This document shows positions 31,912 to 39,089 of a DNA stretch of 49,882 nucleotides, in pieces. Location: positions 1 to 49,882 of the forward strand of contig CACVCF010000212.1 in assembly GCA_902729415.1 (NCBI GenBank), read 5' to 3'. Below the pieces are notes generated by a model. It did not search any database, had not been told where the DNA came from, and saw nothing but the letters and a program-made list of their open reading frames with translations. The stretch's first letter is position 1. Each line of letters begins with the position of its first letter. Made by a program: the position numbers and the translations under genes. Source of the DNA: Terasakiella magnetica. Lineage in GTDB: Bacteria > Pseudomonadota > Alphaproteobacteria > Rhodospirillales > Magnetospirillaceae.

Positions 31912-32311
31912 TCGCTTTTTCCAATGAAATCAATGACTTAGACGCCTTCGTAGAGCCTCTTTCGTGTCTCGCGCACCCTTCCAAGCGGTTCCGGCTGATT
32001 CCGGCGGATTTCCAAGGGTTTCGCGGTGTCGTGCCGTCTGTTCCGATCTGTTGCTGGCGGTTCCATGCAACACGAATGCAACACGAGACGCCTGCCGTGT
32101 TGCCAGTGTGTTGCTGCCTTTTATGAGTGGACGGGCAGTCCCCGCAAAGAAATTCCCAGTGTCGCCCCGGTTGTGAAAGGGGTAGAAGCAAAGTGGGACC
32201 GCAACCGTGTGCGGGTCCCGCCCTTCCGGGAACCGATCAAGCGCGGGGGCTCGGGCAGCGAGTTGCGATCGCTCCGAAATCCACACCCTGGCGGCCCTGA
32301 AAGGAAGATGT
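31912..32311. other. Left end of element 1, non-coding, with clustered GCAACAC words
   Basis: No convincing gene. TGCAACACGA occurs at 32066-32075 and 32077-32086 (11-base period), followed by the same word inverted as GTGTTGC at 32097-32103 and 32108-32114. One more GCAACAC lies near the right end (41263-41269). They could be arm-type sites for the integrase or excisionase. A hairpin with an 8-bp stem and one bulge (32195-32219, GGGACC/GGTCCC) precedes the small peptide gene. Confidence 0.45.
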
Positions 32312-32377
32312 ATGGCGTTAATGTTGCTCAAGCTGCTGATTGAGCTGGTTCGCCTGCTGATCGTCCTGCTTTCGTAG
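32312..32377 (+). CDS. Hydrophobic 21-residue micropeptide in element 1
   Basis: An ATG preceded by AAAGGAAG at proper spacing opens a 21-residue peptide of almost only Leu, Ile, Val and Met with two Arg/Lys and two Glu (begins MALMLLKLLIEL, ends LLIVLLS). This is the size and make-up of toxic type I peptides such as Ibs. Two mutually exclusive hairpins follow: CAGCAA/TTGCTG (32383-32400) and GGGGTTGC/GCAACCCC (32391-32421). No antisense RNA promoter was identified. It may be spurious, but the ribosome site and composition are suggestive. Confidence 0.4.
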   Translation: MALMLLKLLIELVRLLIVLLS

Positions 32378-32390
32378 CGGGGCAGCAATC

Positions 32391-32421
32391 GGGGTTGCTG
32401 TCGAAGAGGGGCGGCAACCCC
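32391..32421 (+). terminator. Hairpin after the hydrophobic micropeptide
   Basis: GGGGTTGC and GCAACCCC form a perfect 8-bp stem 13 bases after the micropeptide stop. A competing stem (CAGCAA with TTGCTG, 32383-32400) shares its left arm. There is no T-run, so termination is only suggested. The alternative pairing resembles an attenuator. Confidence 0.35.
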
Positions 32422-32628
32422 ACCTAGAAATGCGATAGGGCCGGTGGTTGCGACACCAGCCCTATCTACCTGAAGGATCGCTTCCGAACGTGGTCGGGAC
32501 CCCATTATGCCTTTTCAGGCGAAATCCGGGATCAAGTTGGGCACGCTCAGAGCAGTATGGCTTCAGTTGCTCAAGGAGAAGAATTGGCCCTTGCGCGCCC
32601 AATGTCAAGAATGACGAATTCACAGGCC

Positions 32629-33312
32629 CTAAGCTGCCTCTTCGTCGGTGCGCGCCATTTCCGCCTCGACGATCTTCTTCACCCCAGCGTGCGAGACGTT
32701 GACGCCCTCGGCCTTCAGGGTGTTGGCGATGGCGCGGAGCGATTGGCCAGCCTGCCGCAAGGCGACCATCCGGGCAATTGCCGCCTGCTGTGATTCATTG
32801 ATCATAAGTTCGCCCTCTTCGTCCAAGGTCCACCCGAAAGGCACGGTGCCGCCAAGGTAACGGTTGCGGGTTTTCTGGTCGGCCTTCACGTCGCGGATAC
32901 GTTCGCGGATGCGGTCGCGTTCGGCCTCGGCGACGGCTGACAGGATGGTGAAGACCAGCTTGGAAATGCCGTTGCTGGTCACATCGCCCCCCAGGTCGAT
33001 CATGTGCAGGGCGATGCCGTCGTTTTTCAGCCGGTCGCAGACGTTCAAGGCGTCGGTGGCCGATCTGAACATGCGGTCCAGCTTGGGGGTAATGATGGTG
33101 TCGCCCGGCTTCAGAATGGCCAGCAGTTTGGCGCCCTCGGCCCGCTCCACCAGGGGCTTGGAACCCGACACGCCACGCTCCACGAACATCTGGTCGATCT
33201 GCATGCCTTGCATCAGGGCGTAGCCCTCCACCGTGCGCTGCTGGGTGCCCAGGCTTTCGCCTTCGTCGGCTTGGCGTTCGGTCGAGACGCGGCAGTAAGC
33301 GTAGGTGGCCAT
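32629..33312 (-). CDS. Serine recombinase (resolvase/invertase family)
   Basis: 227 residues from ATG 33312 (MATYAYCRVSTERQADEGES). The nucleophile is S10 in YCRVST. The rest of the catalytic domain is clear (GVSGSKPLVERAEGAKLLA, GDTIITPKLDRMFRSATDAL, VFTILSAVAEAERDRIRERI), and a C-terminal HTH (AGQSLRAIANTLKAEGVNVSHAGVKKIV) completes it. Length matches small resolvases/invertases rather than large serine integrases, so it more likely resolves or inverts DNA than integrates the element. Four TGTAAAC-type repeats lie in its promoter. Confidence 0.92.
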   Translation of the reverse strand: MATYAYCRVSTERQADEGESLGTQQRTVEGYALMQGMQIDQMFVERGVSGSKPLVERAEGAKLLAILKPGDTIITPKLDRMFRSATDALNVCDRLKNDGIALHMIDLGGDVTSNGISKLVFTILSAVAEAERDRIRERIRDVKADQKTRNRYLGGTVPFGWTLDEEGELMINESQQAAIARMVALRQAGQSLRAIANTLKAEGVNVSHAGVKKIVEAEMARTDEEAA

Positions 33313-33791
33313 GTCGGGAAGCCTGTAAACGTGTAAACCTGCGAAACACATTACACCCGATGGGAACGCTTGTAAACCTGCTATAGCACGTAAACGTACA
33401 TGACCTTGCCGAAGCCGTGAAACACCCGCCGATTCGGGCAATCTGCCGTTTAGTTCTCCCGCCGGGAGCGAAACAGGATCGGCCCCCACCGGCCCTTTTA
33501 TAGCGTCGGAAAATTCGCTCGGTTGCCTCACGCGCACGTTGTGGGTGCGTACCAAGGCGCAAACCTGCCGACCGCTGGGGCGGCAATAGGTCGGCGAACG
33601 CACTCTCGCACCCGCGCCGGTCCAACTGTCGCAATTGTCGATCAGGAGGGCGGCGCACCCTGCATGGCGGACACGGCGCAACCGGCTATTGGCCACGGGT
33701 ATGCGCGGCCCTAGCTAAGTTTCTCCTTTTAGTCTGTATCGTTGCCGCTATCATCAGCCCTGCGTTTTGATGAACGACACAGGGGCGGGAA
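33313..33791. promoter_or_regulatory. Divergent promoter region with TGTAAAC repeats
   Basis: 479 bases without a credible gene, between the leftward recombinase and the rightward nuclease. Copies of TGTAAAC at 33324-33330, 33332-33338 and 33371-33377, and CGTAAAC at 33389-33395, cluster within 75 bases of the recombinase start. Two of them extend to TGTAAACCTGC. They look like a multi-site operator or recombinase binding sites. The remaining stretch is GC-rich without strong structure. Confidence 0.45.
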
Positions 33792-35543
33792 ATGGACTTC
33801 TGGCAAATTGCATCAGCCACAGCAGCGATATCCACTCTCGCTTGTGGCTCATTGCTGTTGCCTATGCGCGGAAAGCTGGCCGCTGCCACCACTCGCCTGC
33901 ACGAAACCCAGCAGATGCTGGAGGAGGCCCTGGAGAAGCATCACCAGTCGGAACAGAATCTCGCTGTAGCACACCAGCAACTGAGTCTCATCGCCGACAT
34001 TGAGCACTACCTGGAGCGCCACGCCGAACGTACCGCCGAATTGCAGGCTTTGAGCAGAGGCATTGAGGCCGAACGCTCGGCCCTCGGCGACCTGTTAGCT
34101 AGGAATGAGGAGCTATCAGGCACAAGGGACGGCATCGTCGCCGAAATCGAGGGCATGCGGCAACGGTTGGCCGACCTGTCCGAGCAAGTGACCAACACCG
34201 AACTCGAACTCAGTAGGATGAGCGCATCGGCCGCAAACGAACGGCTATCCATCGAGCGGCATCGTCTTGCCGTTGCCATCGCCCTCAAGGCAGATAGTGA
34301 CGCCTCAGTCCAAATACGCAGGGAAAATGAGAGCAAAGTTGATGATCTGCTTGAACAACAGGCGTCACTGAGAAATTGGTATGCCGAGAAAAAGGCAATC
34401 TACGACGATCTATGCTTCGAAGTTGATAAGCTAACAGACCGTCTTGATTTCGCTGAAATGGGGCATTTCGATTTTGATTTGACCTATGACAGCTCGGCTA
34501 CTTATGCGAAGGCGATGGCCGAGTTGAAGGAGTGGCAGAAGGCGATGATTTCCGCAGGCCAAGCCGTCCTATGCAGCACCACCTGGACGATCAACGGCAG
34601 CCTGACCGAAGGCAAGGCCAACACCAAGCGCCAAATCAGACTTACTCTTCGCGCATTCAATAACGAGTGTGACGTGTGTGTATCCAGAGTGACGTGGCGC
34701 AATTACACAAGAATGCATGAGCAAATTACTCAGGCGTACGCCACAATTAACAAGGTTAATGTCGGCAACTGCATTTCAATTACAAGCGACTATCTTAATC
34801 TAAAGCTTCAGGAGCTTAAATTATCCTATGAGGAGAAGCTGAAAAAGCGTGAAGAGGCTGAACTTCTCCGAGAAGAGAGGGCGCGCGAGCGGGAGGAAAT
34901 GAGGGCGCAGAAGGAACTGGAGGCCGCCGCTAAAAAAGCAGCCGAAGAAGAGGTCCGGCAAATCAGAGCCTTGGCCAAAGCCCGTGCGGAACTAGAAGCG
35001 GCAACGGCGGCCGAGCGCGAGCAATTGGAGAAACGAATCCAGGAATTGGAGAAACGAATCGCTGTCGCTGGTGACCTGAAGGAACGCGCCATCTCCATGG
35101 CTCAGCAGACGCGCATCGGCCACGTCTACGTCATCAGCAATGTGGGCGCGTTCGGCCAGGGCGTGTTCAAAATTGGTATGACGCGACGCCTTGAGCCGGT
35201 CGAACGTATTCATGAGCTTGGAGGAGCCTCGGTGCCGTTTCCCTTTGACATTCACGCCATGGTGTTCACTCAGGATGCTCCTTCGCTCGAACGCGCCCTG
35301 CATAGCCAGCTTGATCCGTACCGCATTAATCGGGTGAACAATCGCAAGGAGTTCTTCCGGGCCTCATTGGCTGTGGTCAAGGAAGCCATGCAGGTCCACG
35401 CACCCGACGCGACGTTCGTCAACGAACCTGATGCCCAGCAATACTTCGCGTCTCTGCCATCCGAGGTCATTGAGCGAATGAGGGTCGCCGACGAAGAGGA
35501 AAACGAAGACGAAGTGGATATGTTCCCGGCGGAACTGGTTTGA
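33792..35543 (+). CDS. Membrane-anchored DUF4041 + GIY-YIG nuclease (SNIPE-like)
   Basis: 583 residues. An N-terminal hydrophobic segment (about 5-25) is followed by long coiled coil (about 27-200), a DUF4041-like core (about 200-330; IYDDLCFEVDKLTDRLDFAEMG, GQAVLCSTTW), a charged coiled coil (about 340-435) and a T5orf172-type GIY-YIG nuclease domain: VYVIS with Y446, FKIGMTRR with K460 and R465, E500 in LERALH and N516/N517 in RVNNRKEFF. This order matches SNIPE, described as an inner-membrane nuclease that cleaves phage DNA as it is injected. Identity as an anti-phage gene is inferred from domain order; position inside a tRNA-borne element fits a defence cargo. AT content is higher than in host genes. 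Confidence 0.88.
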   Translation: MDFWQIASATAAISTLACGSLLLPMRGKLAAATTRLHETQQMLEEALEKHHQSEQNLAVAHQQLSLIADIEHYLERHAERTAELQALSRGIEAERSALGDLLARNEELSGTRDGIVAEIEGMRQRLADLSEQVTNTELELSRMSASAANERLSIERHRLAVAIALKADSDASVQIRRENESKVDDLLEQQASLRNWYAEKKAIYDDLCFEVDKLTDRLDFAEMGHFDFDLTYDSSATYAKAMAELKEWQKAMISAGQAVLCSTTWTINGSLTEGKANTKRQIRLTLRAFNNECDVCVSRVTWRNYTRMHEQITQAYATINKVNVGNCISITSDYLNLKLQELKLSYEEKLKKREEAELLREERAREREEMRAQKELEAAAKKAAEEEVRQIRALAKARAELEAATAAEREQLEKRIQELEKRIAVAGDLKERAISMAQQTRIGHVYVISNVGAFGQGVFKIGMTRRLEPVERIHELGGASVPFPFDIHAMVFTQDAPSLERALHSQLDPYRINRVNNRKEFFRASLAVVKEAMQVHAPDATFVNEPDAQQYFASLPSEVIERMRVADEEENEDEVDMFPAELV

Positions 35544-35607
35544 TGCCAGCCCAGATTTGCAATCGTTGGAAAATGGAGCCAACCGGGAATTGTGGTAGGC
35601 TCGGATC

Positions 35608-35985
35608 ATGGAATGCACATTTACCCGCGATGACGTTCGGCTGTTGCTGGCCCAACACCGGCAAAGGTTATTGCGTGCCCAGCAGGAGGGGAATTTTCTC
35701 GCAGTCGCTCATGACGTGACCGACGAGCTTAACGGTGCCTTGGCATATCTGGCGCAACGCCATGGCATGGATGAAGTTTACCGTTTCAAGTGGCTCTACG
35801 CTGAAGCGCAGCGAGAGGCCGAGTTACAAGGCGTGTCGTTCCAGATTCCCGGCATGACCGGGCCTCAGCGTGTGATCCTGCAGTCACAGCTACCGCCCCC
35901 TCGGAAGAGTAGAGCCGGTGCCGTTGTTGTGCTGGTGGCGCTGTTCGTAGGTGCGTTGTTGCTCGGACTGGTCATGAACCGATAA
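35608..35985 (+). CDS. Small tail-anchored protein, unknown function
   Basis: 125 residues, 64 bases after the SNIPE-like gene on the same strand. Residues 1-100 are soluble and helical (TRDDVRLLLAQHRQRLLRAQQEG, RFKWLYAEAQREAELQ). After a basic turn (PPPRKSRAG), one membrane segment (VVVLVALFVGALLLGLVM) ends the protein. I recognise no family. A shared membrane location and strand with the nuclease raise the possibility of a functional partner, though the 64-base gap and own weak ribosome site leave independence open. Confidence 0.7.
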   Translation: MECTFTRDDVRLLLAQHRQRLLRAQQEGNFLAVAHDVTDELNGALAYLAQRHGMDEVYRFKWLYAEAQREAELQGVSFQIPGMTGPQRVILQSQLPPPRKSRAGAVVVLVALFVGALLLGLVMNR

Positions 35986-36005
35986 CGGCGCACCCAACAC
36001 GTCAG

Positions 36006-36266
36006 CTACAGGCCGCCCAGAAAATCCCCGCATTCACGGATCAACTTCGCCAGTGCGCGCCTGTCCGCTATGGCCTTGGCGGTGTAATAACCGTGTTTCA
36101 GTGCGTTGCGGTTACGGACAGGGGCGCCAGCCCCATCAGCCCCGCCGTGCATCCGGCAACGCTTCCGGCCCGCCACAGACGGCGACTTGCACGGCGCCCC
36201 CTTCCGGGTTTTGGCTCCACATCGGGGGCATTGGTGCATAGGCAAGGGCGGCAAGGTCTGGTGCAT
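36006..36266 (-). CDS. CxxC zinc-finger/HGG-motif mobile-element protein
   Basis: 86 residues with four cysteines in CPRCGAKTRKGAPC and CRMHGG, then RNRNALKHGYYTAKAI. This is the short HGG (HGGxTG-like) protein type seen near replication genes of phages and integrative elements. Its function is not known to me; a nucleic-acid-binding role is plausible from the Zn-type cysteines and basic residues. It overlaps the preceding gene by 131 bases in another frame. A start at Met10 would shorten, not remove, the overlap. Confidence 0.7.
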   Translation of the reverse strand: MHQTLPPLPMHQCPRCGAKTRKGAPCKSPSVAGRKRCRMHGGADGAGAPVRNRNALKHGYYTAKAIADRRALAKLIRECGDFLGGL

Positions 36267-36900
36267 GGGGTTGATCCTCTGAAATGGAGTTGATGCCCTC
36301 CCCCCGGATGCTGGCGGGGGCGTTGACTTGCACCGCCGCCTGTTCTGCCTTCACGTTCACATGCTGGTGCTGGACAACCACGCGCTGTTCGCCCTTGCTG
36401 CGGTATCGCTTCAGCGCCTCCATCTGCGAGGGGAAGATGCGCAATACTTTGGTCGCCGTGTTACTGAATTTCTGGAAGAAATCAATTTGGCTCGGCCCCA
36501 TCTCCATGGACCGACGCAGGCATTCGAGGGCGGCATGGTGGGCAGCAACCATCTGCACCGCCAACATGGCTTCGGTCGCGTCGCGGGGCGCGATGCCGTG
36601 GATCATTGCCAACGCGGCATTCAGTTCCGCTTGATTGACAGGAGCCGAGGCGCCCTTGTGATGCACGGCGTTCATGACCTGACTCAGCATCTCGTTCGCC
36701 ATCAGAAAGTCGCTAGTCCCGAACGTATCGCACATTGCCGCCTGCCATACCTCATGGTTGGGGTGGTCGGCGCTGGTTCGCACAACACCGGGCTTCGTCT
36801 GCTCGATGACAAGGCGAGGGGCGCGCCCATTGTTCTGGCGGCAAGCGACACGCTCCACCATCTGCGCCTCGCCTCCGGTGGGCTTGTACTTGGTGTTCAT
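36136..36900 (-). CDS. Mobile-element protein of unknown function
   Basis: 254 residues from ATG 36900 (MNTKYKPTGGEAQMVERV), whose start overlaps the stop of the upstream gene (ATGA). The middle is helical (EMLSQVMNAVHHKGASA, AMLAVQMVAAHHAALECLRRSM). A basic RYRSKGEQRVVVQHQHVNVKAEQAAVQVN segment is reminiscent of proteins next to HGG genes in alphaproteobacterial prophages. I do not recognise a catalytic motif. Its 3' part overlaps the HGG gene by 131 bases. Confidence 0.7.
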   Translation of the reverse strand: MNTKYKPTGGEAQMVERVACRQNNGRAPRLVIEQTKPGVVRTSADHPNHEVWQAAMCDTFGTSDFLMANEMLSQVMNAVHHKGASAPVNQAELNAALAMIHGIAPRDATEAMLAVQMVAAHHAALECLRRSMEMGPSQIDFFQKFSNTATKVLRIFPSQMEALKRYRSKGEQRVVVQHQHVNVKAEQAAVQVNAPASIRGEGINSISEDQPHAPDLAALAYAPMPPMWSQNPEGGAVQVAVCGGPEALPDARRG

Positions 36901-37937
36901 GCTGCGGCTTCCTTCGGCGAGGCGATGACTTTGCGCCCGTCCAGCCAATCCTGAAGCATGGCGACGGCGCCATTAGTCAGGCTGAACCGCCCGCCGAGGA
37001 AATTGGACAGGTGGGAGGGCGACACACCGATCAGCAGGGCGAGCGCCTTCTGGGTTCCCCTCTCCGAGGTCGCCAGTTTGGCCTTGGCGCTATCCCTCAA
37101 TCGGTCGGCTGGCGAAGACGGGTTGATGGTCGCCGCCACCGCGTTTTCGTTCTGGGCGTCGATGAAATCCAACAGGCTTGGGGCCTCGGAATTGTGTTCG
37201 TCCTGCCCATGATGCTGCCGCCCGGCCTGTCTGTTGGACGTTTGGTCAAGGTCGGCGGGCGATGGCAAGGTGATGGCCTGGGTGGTGGGGTACTCAGCGT
37301 TACCCGTCGCCGCACCGTCAATGGAAGTAGCCCCCCTTCCCACCCGAGATATACATAGCGGTGCACCTTTTGACAGGTTGGCCGATGGTGCTGAATGGCT
37401 GATTTCCACCATTTTCTCGACATCCCGAGTGGACGAAGGTGCACTGGTCGAGTTTACGAAGGTGCACTGGTCGGGTTCACCTTTGTAACATCGAGAATCA
37501 TTTTTCTCGGCGGTAGGCTGGTACTGGCGCCATTCATGCGTCGGAGCGGAGTAGTAAGTCTGGCCTCGGGAGTCGATGCCGATGGTGCGGAAGAACGTGA
37601 GGCGGAAGCGGGTCGGATAGAATTTGTTGCGTGCGCTTCTGGCCCCTCGGATTGCCTCTACCAGCCCGCGTTTCTCGGCCTCGATGATAATCTTCGCAAT
37701 GAAACGACGGCCGATGCCCGCACCCTCCAGTTCATCATAGGGGGCGAATAGGCGGCTGTTCTCCAGTCGTCCGTGACGCAAGTGTTCGGCCATCAAGAAG
37801 TCAATCAGGCGGCGGCAGTTGATTGATTGCCCCTGCCATGCCGACGACGTTATCAAGTCAAGCGGGAGTTGGACGAAAGCCATGCCGCCGTCGATTTCCT
37901 GCACTTTATCGGGATCGAAGGATGTCTTCTTAGCCAT
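36897..37937 (-). CDS. Replication-initiator-like protein with C-terminal HTH
   Basis: 346 residues from ATG 37937 (MAKKTSFDPDKVQEIDGGMAF). Residues 15-140 look like a winged-helix module (FVQLPLDLITSSAWQGQSINCRRLIDFLMAEHLRHGR, AGIGRRFIAKIIIEAEKRGLV), as in small-replicon initiators or phage replication proteins. After a long disordered linker, the C-terminus has an XRE-type HTH (TQKALALLIGVSPSHLSNFLGG). The exact role is inferred. It is coupled to its neighbours: an 8-base overlap upstream and ATGA downstream. Confidence 0.65.
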   Translation of the reverse strand: MAKKTSFDPDKVQEIDGGMAFVQLPLDLITSSAWQGQSINCRRLIDFLMAEHLRHGRLENSRLFAPYDELEGAGIGRRFIAKIIIEAEKRGLVEAIRGARSARNKFYPTRFRLTFFRTIGIDSRGQTYYSAPTHEWRQYQPTAEKNDSRCYKGEPDQCTFVNSTSAPSSTRDVEKMVEISHSAPSANLSKGAPLCISRVGRGATSIDGAATGNAEYPTTQAITLPSPADLDQTSNRQAGRQHHGQDEHNSEAPSLLDFIDAQNENAVAATINPSSPADRLRDSAKAKLATSERGTQKALALLIGVSPSHLSNFLGGRFSLTNGAVAMLQDWLDGRKVIASPKEAAA

Positions 37938-38112
37938 GGCGTGGCCACCATCGATCAGCCGTTCCGGTGCCCGTGCAGGCGCGGCATTGCTGCACCCACT
38001 CATTGCGCCCAGTGACATTCATCGGGCCGAACGTACTGCCCGTGCCCCTGCATACCGGGCACGCCTGCGTGGGCGGCGCGGTGGCGGATTCGTCGTGGTA
38101 AATGGCACCCAT
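37930..38112 (-). CDS. DnaJ-type zinc-finger small protein
   Basis: 60 residues with CPVCRGTGSTFG and CRACTGTGTAD, two CxxCxGxG motifs as in the DnaJ central zinc domain. The ATG follows a GGGAG ribosome site, and the stop overlaps the start of the next gene by 8 bases. Such peptides are frequent in integrated elements; a zinc-binding chaperone- or RNA-related role is only inferred. Confidence 0.68.
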   Translation of the reverse strand: MGAIYHDESATAPPTQACPVCRGTGSTFGPMNVTGRNEWVQQCRACTGTGTADRWWPRHG

Positions 38113-38130
38113 CGTCGCCGCTCCCGCCGG

Positions 38131-38328
38131 TTAGGCCACCTTCTCTTGATCGGCAATCCACTGAAGGATGGTTGATTTTCGGGCGCAGATAATCGCCCCC
38201 ATGCGGAATACTGGGAGCTTGGCCTTGTCGGCAAGGTGATAGACCTTGCTTCGCTTCTTGGGGCTCCCATAGATGAAGCTTGCGATTTGGTCCGCACCTT
38301 CGAGGATATCGGCGGAAAGGTCAGTCAT
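38131..38328 (-). CDS. AlpA-like excisionase/HTH regulator
   Basis: 65 residues: QIASFIYGSPKKRSKVYHLADKAKLPVFRMGAIICARKSTILQWI, the MerR-like winged helix of AlpA/excisionase proteins. A very good ribosome site (AAGGAGAAG) precedes the ATG, and the copy of the CATAGyrTGCACTTTGC operator directly abuts it. AlpA-like proteins control excision or activate integrase genes. It is the first gene of the leftward operon. Confidence 0.82.
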   Translation of the reverse strand: MTDLSADILEGADQIASFIYGSPKKRSKVYHLADKAKLPVFRMGAIICARKSTILQWIADQEKVA

Positions 38329-38343
38329 TAGGCTTCTCCTTGT

Positions 38344-38360
38344 GCAAAGTGCATACTATG
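38344..38360 (-). promoter_or_regulatory. Operator copy 1 (TGCACTTTGC) before the AlpA-like gene
   Basis: On the minus strand this reads CATAGTATGCACTTTGC. The same 17-mer with two changes lies upstream of the MerR-like gene at 38952-38968. It lies next to the ribosome site of the AlpA-like gene, well placed for repression. Confidence 0.5.
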
Positions 38361-38399
38361 TCTTTAATAAGCGTAATGCGCCGGGTGGGCATGTTGTCG

Positions 38400-38927
38400 C
38401 TAAGACCTCATTTTGGGCAGAATCCGAGATAGGTTAATGGTGAGGAAAGATGCGCAATCAGGTTCATCCTCCCTATTCTCCAAGTCAGTAGATGCAGAGA
38501 GGTTTACACCATCATCGTCAATGTAAATAATAAGTCGTGTCTCATGCGTGCCTTCAACCGCAACCAATATGGCGCTAAGAATGTTTAGATTATTCTCATC
38601 TCTATAGTCTCCTTCAGTTAATTGAGAAATAAATACATTGCATATATCGCCATATCTCTTGATGTTGTATCTATTTACACATGAAAAAGCCTCCCTGAGT
38701 TGCCTGGATATAGATATCAGCATTCCAATTTGAAGGCCGTATTGCGATATTTCCGCGACTATGCAGGCAATGGTTACATCGTTAATGCCGTATTTGCGAT
38801 GGACGCCAGGGCCGCCGTGCTTGGTCCCTTCATCCGGGATGAGGACGCCATTTGCTGTCCAAAATTGCAGTGTTCGTGGCTTCAAGCCCGTCAGCTTTGC
38901 GAGATCGGATAAAGTGAGTGACTGCAT
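38400..38927 (-). CDS. MerR-like transcriptional regulator
   Basis: 175 residues from ATG 38927 (MQSLTLSDLAKLTGLKPRTLQFWTANG). The N-terminal winged helix is MerR-like, including the wing GTKHGGPGVHRKYGINDV. The C-terminal 100 residues are unusual for the family and lack metal cysteines. It lies between the AlpA-like gene and the divergent integrase, as in phage-style immunity regions, and one operator copy precedes its start. The gene is markedly AT-richer than its neighbours, a sign of foreign origin. Confidence 0.8.
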   Translation of the reverse strand: MQSLTLSDLAKLTGLKPRTLQFWTANGVLIPDEGTKHGGPGVHRKYGINDVTIACIVAEISQYGLQIGMLISISRQLREAFSCVNRYNIKRYGDICNVFISQLTEGDYRDENNLNILSAILVAVEGTHETRLIIYIDDDGVNLSASTDLENREDEPDCASFLTINLSRILPKMRS

Positions 38928-38951
38928 TGAACACCTCATAACGGTTAAGAG

Positions 38952-38968
38952 CATAGCGTGCACTTTGC
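38952..38968 (+). promoter_or_regulatory. Operator copy 2 (TGCACTTTGC) between MerR-like and integrase genes
   Basis: CATAGCGTGCACTTTGC lies 25 bases upstream of the leftward MerR-like start and about 120 bases before the integrase. It matches copy 1 in 15 of 17 positions, in opposite orientation. It could give autoregulation of the MerR-like gene and joint control of integrase expression. Confidence 0.5.
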
Positions 38969-39089
38969 TCCTTGGCAAGAACACAATGTGTCTTTATCCT
39001 CTGTTCCGGTGCGTGGGGCAATCGCTCAGAACGCCAATGAATGAGATGGGGCAAGTTTCTCGCTGGGCCCCGACTAGAATGGAGGAAGC

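Noticed and set aside
32066..32114. Possible CRISPR array
   Set aside because: Repeats are only 7-10 bases with irregular spacing and mixed orientation, and no cas genes occur.
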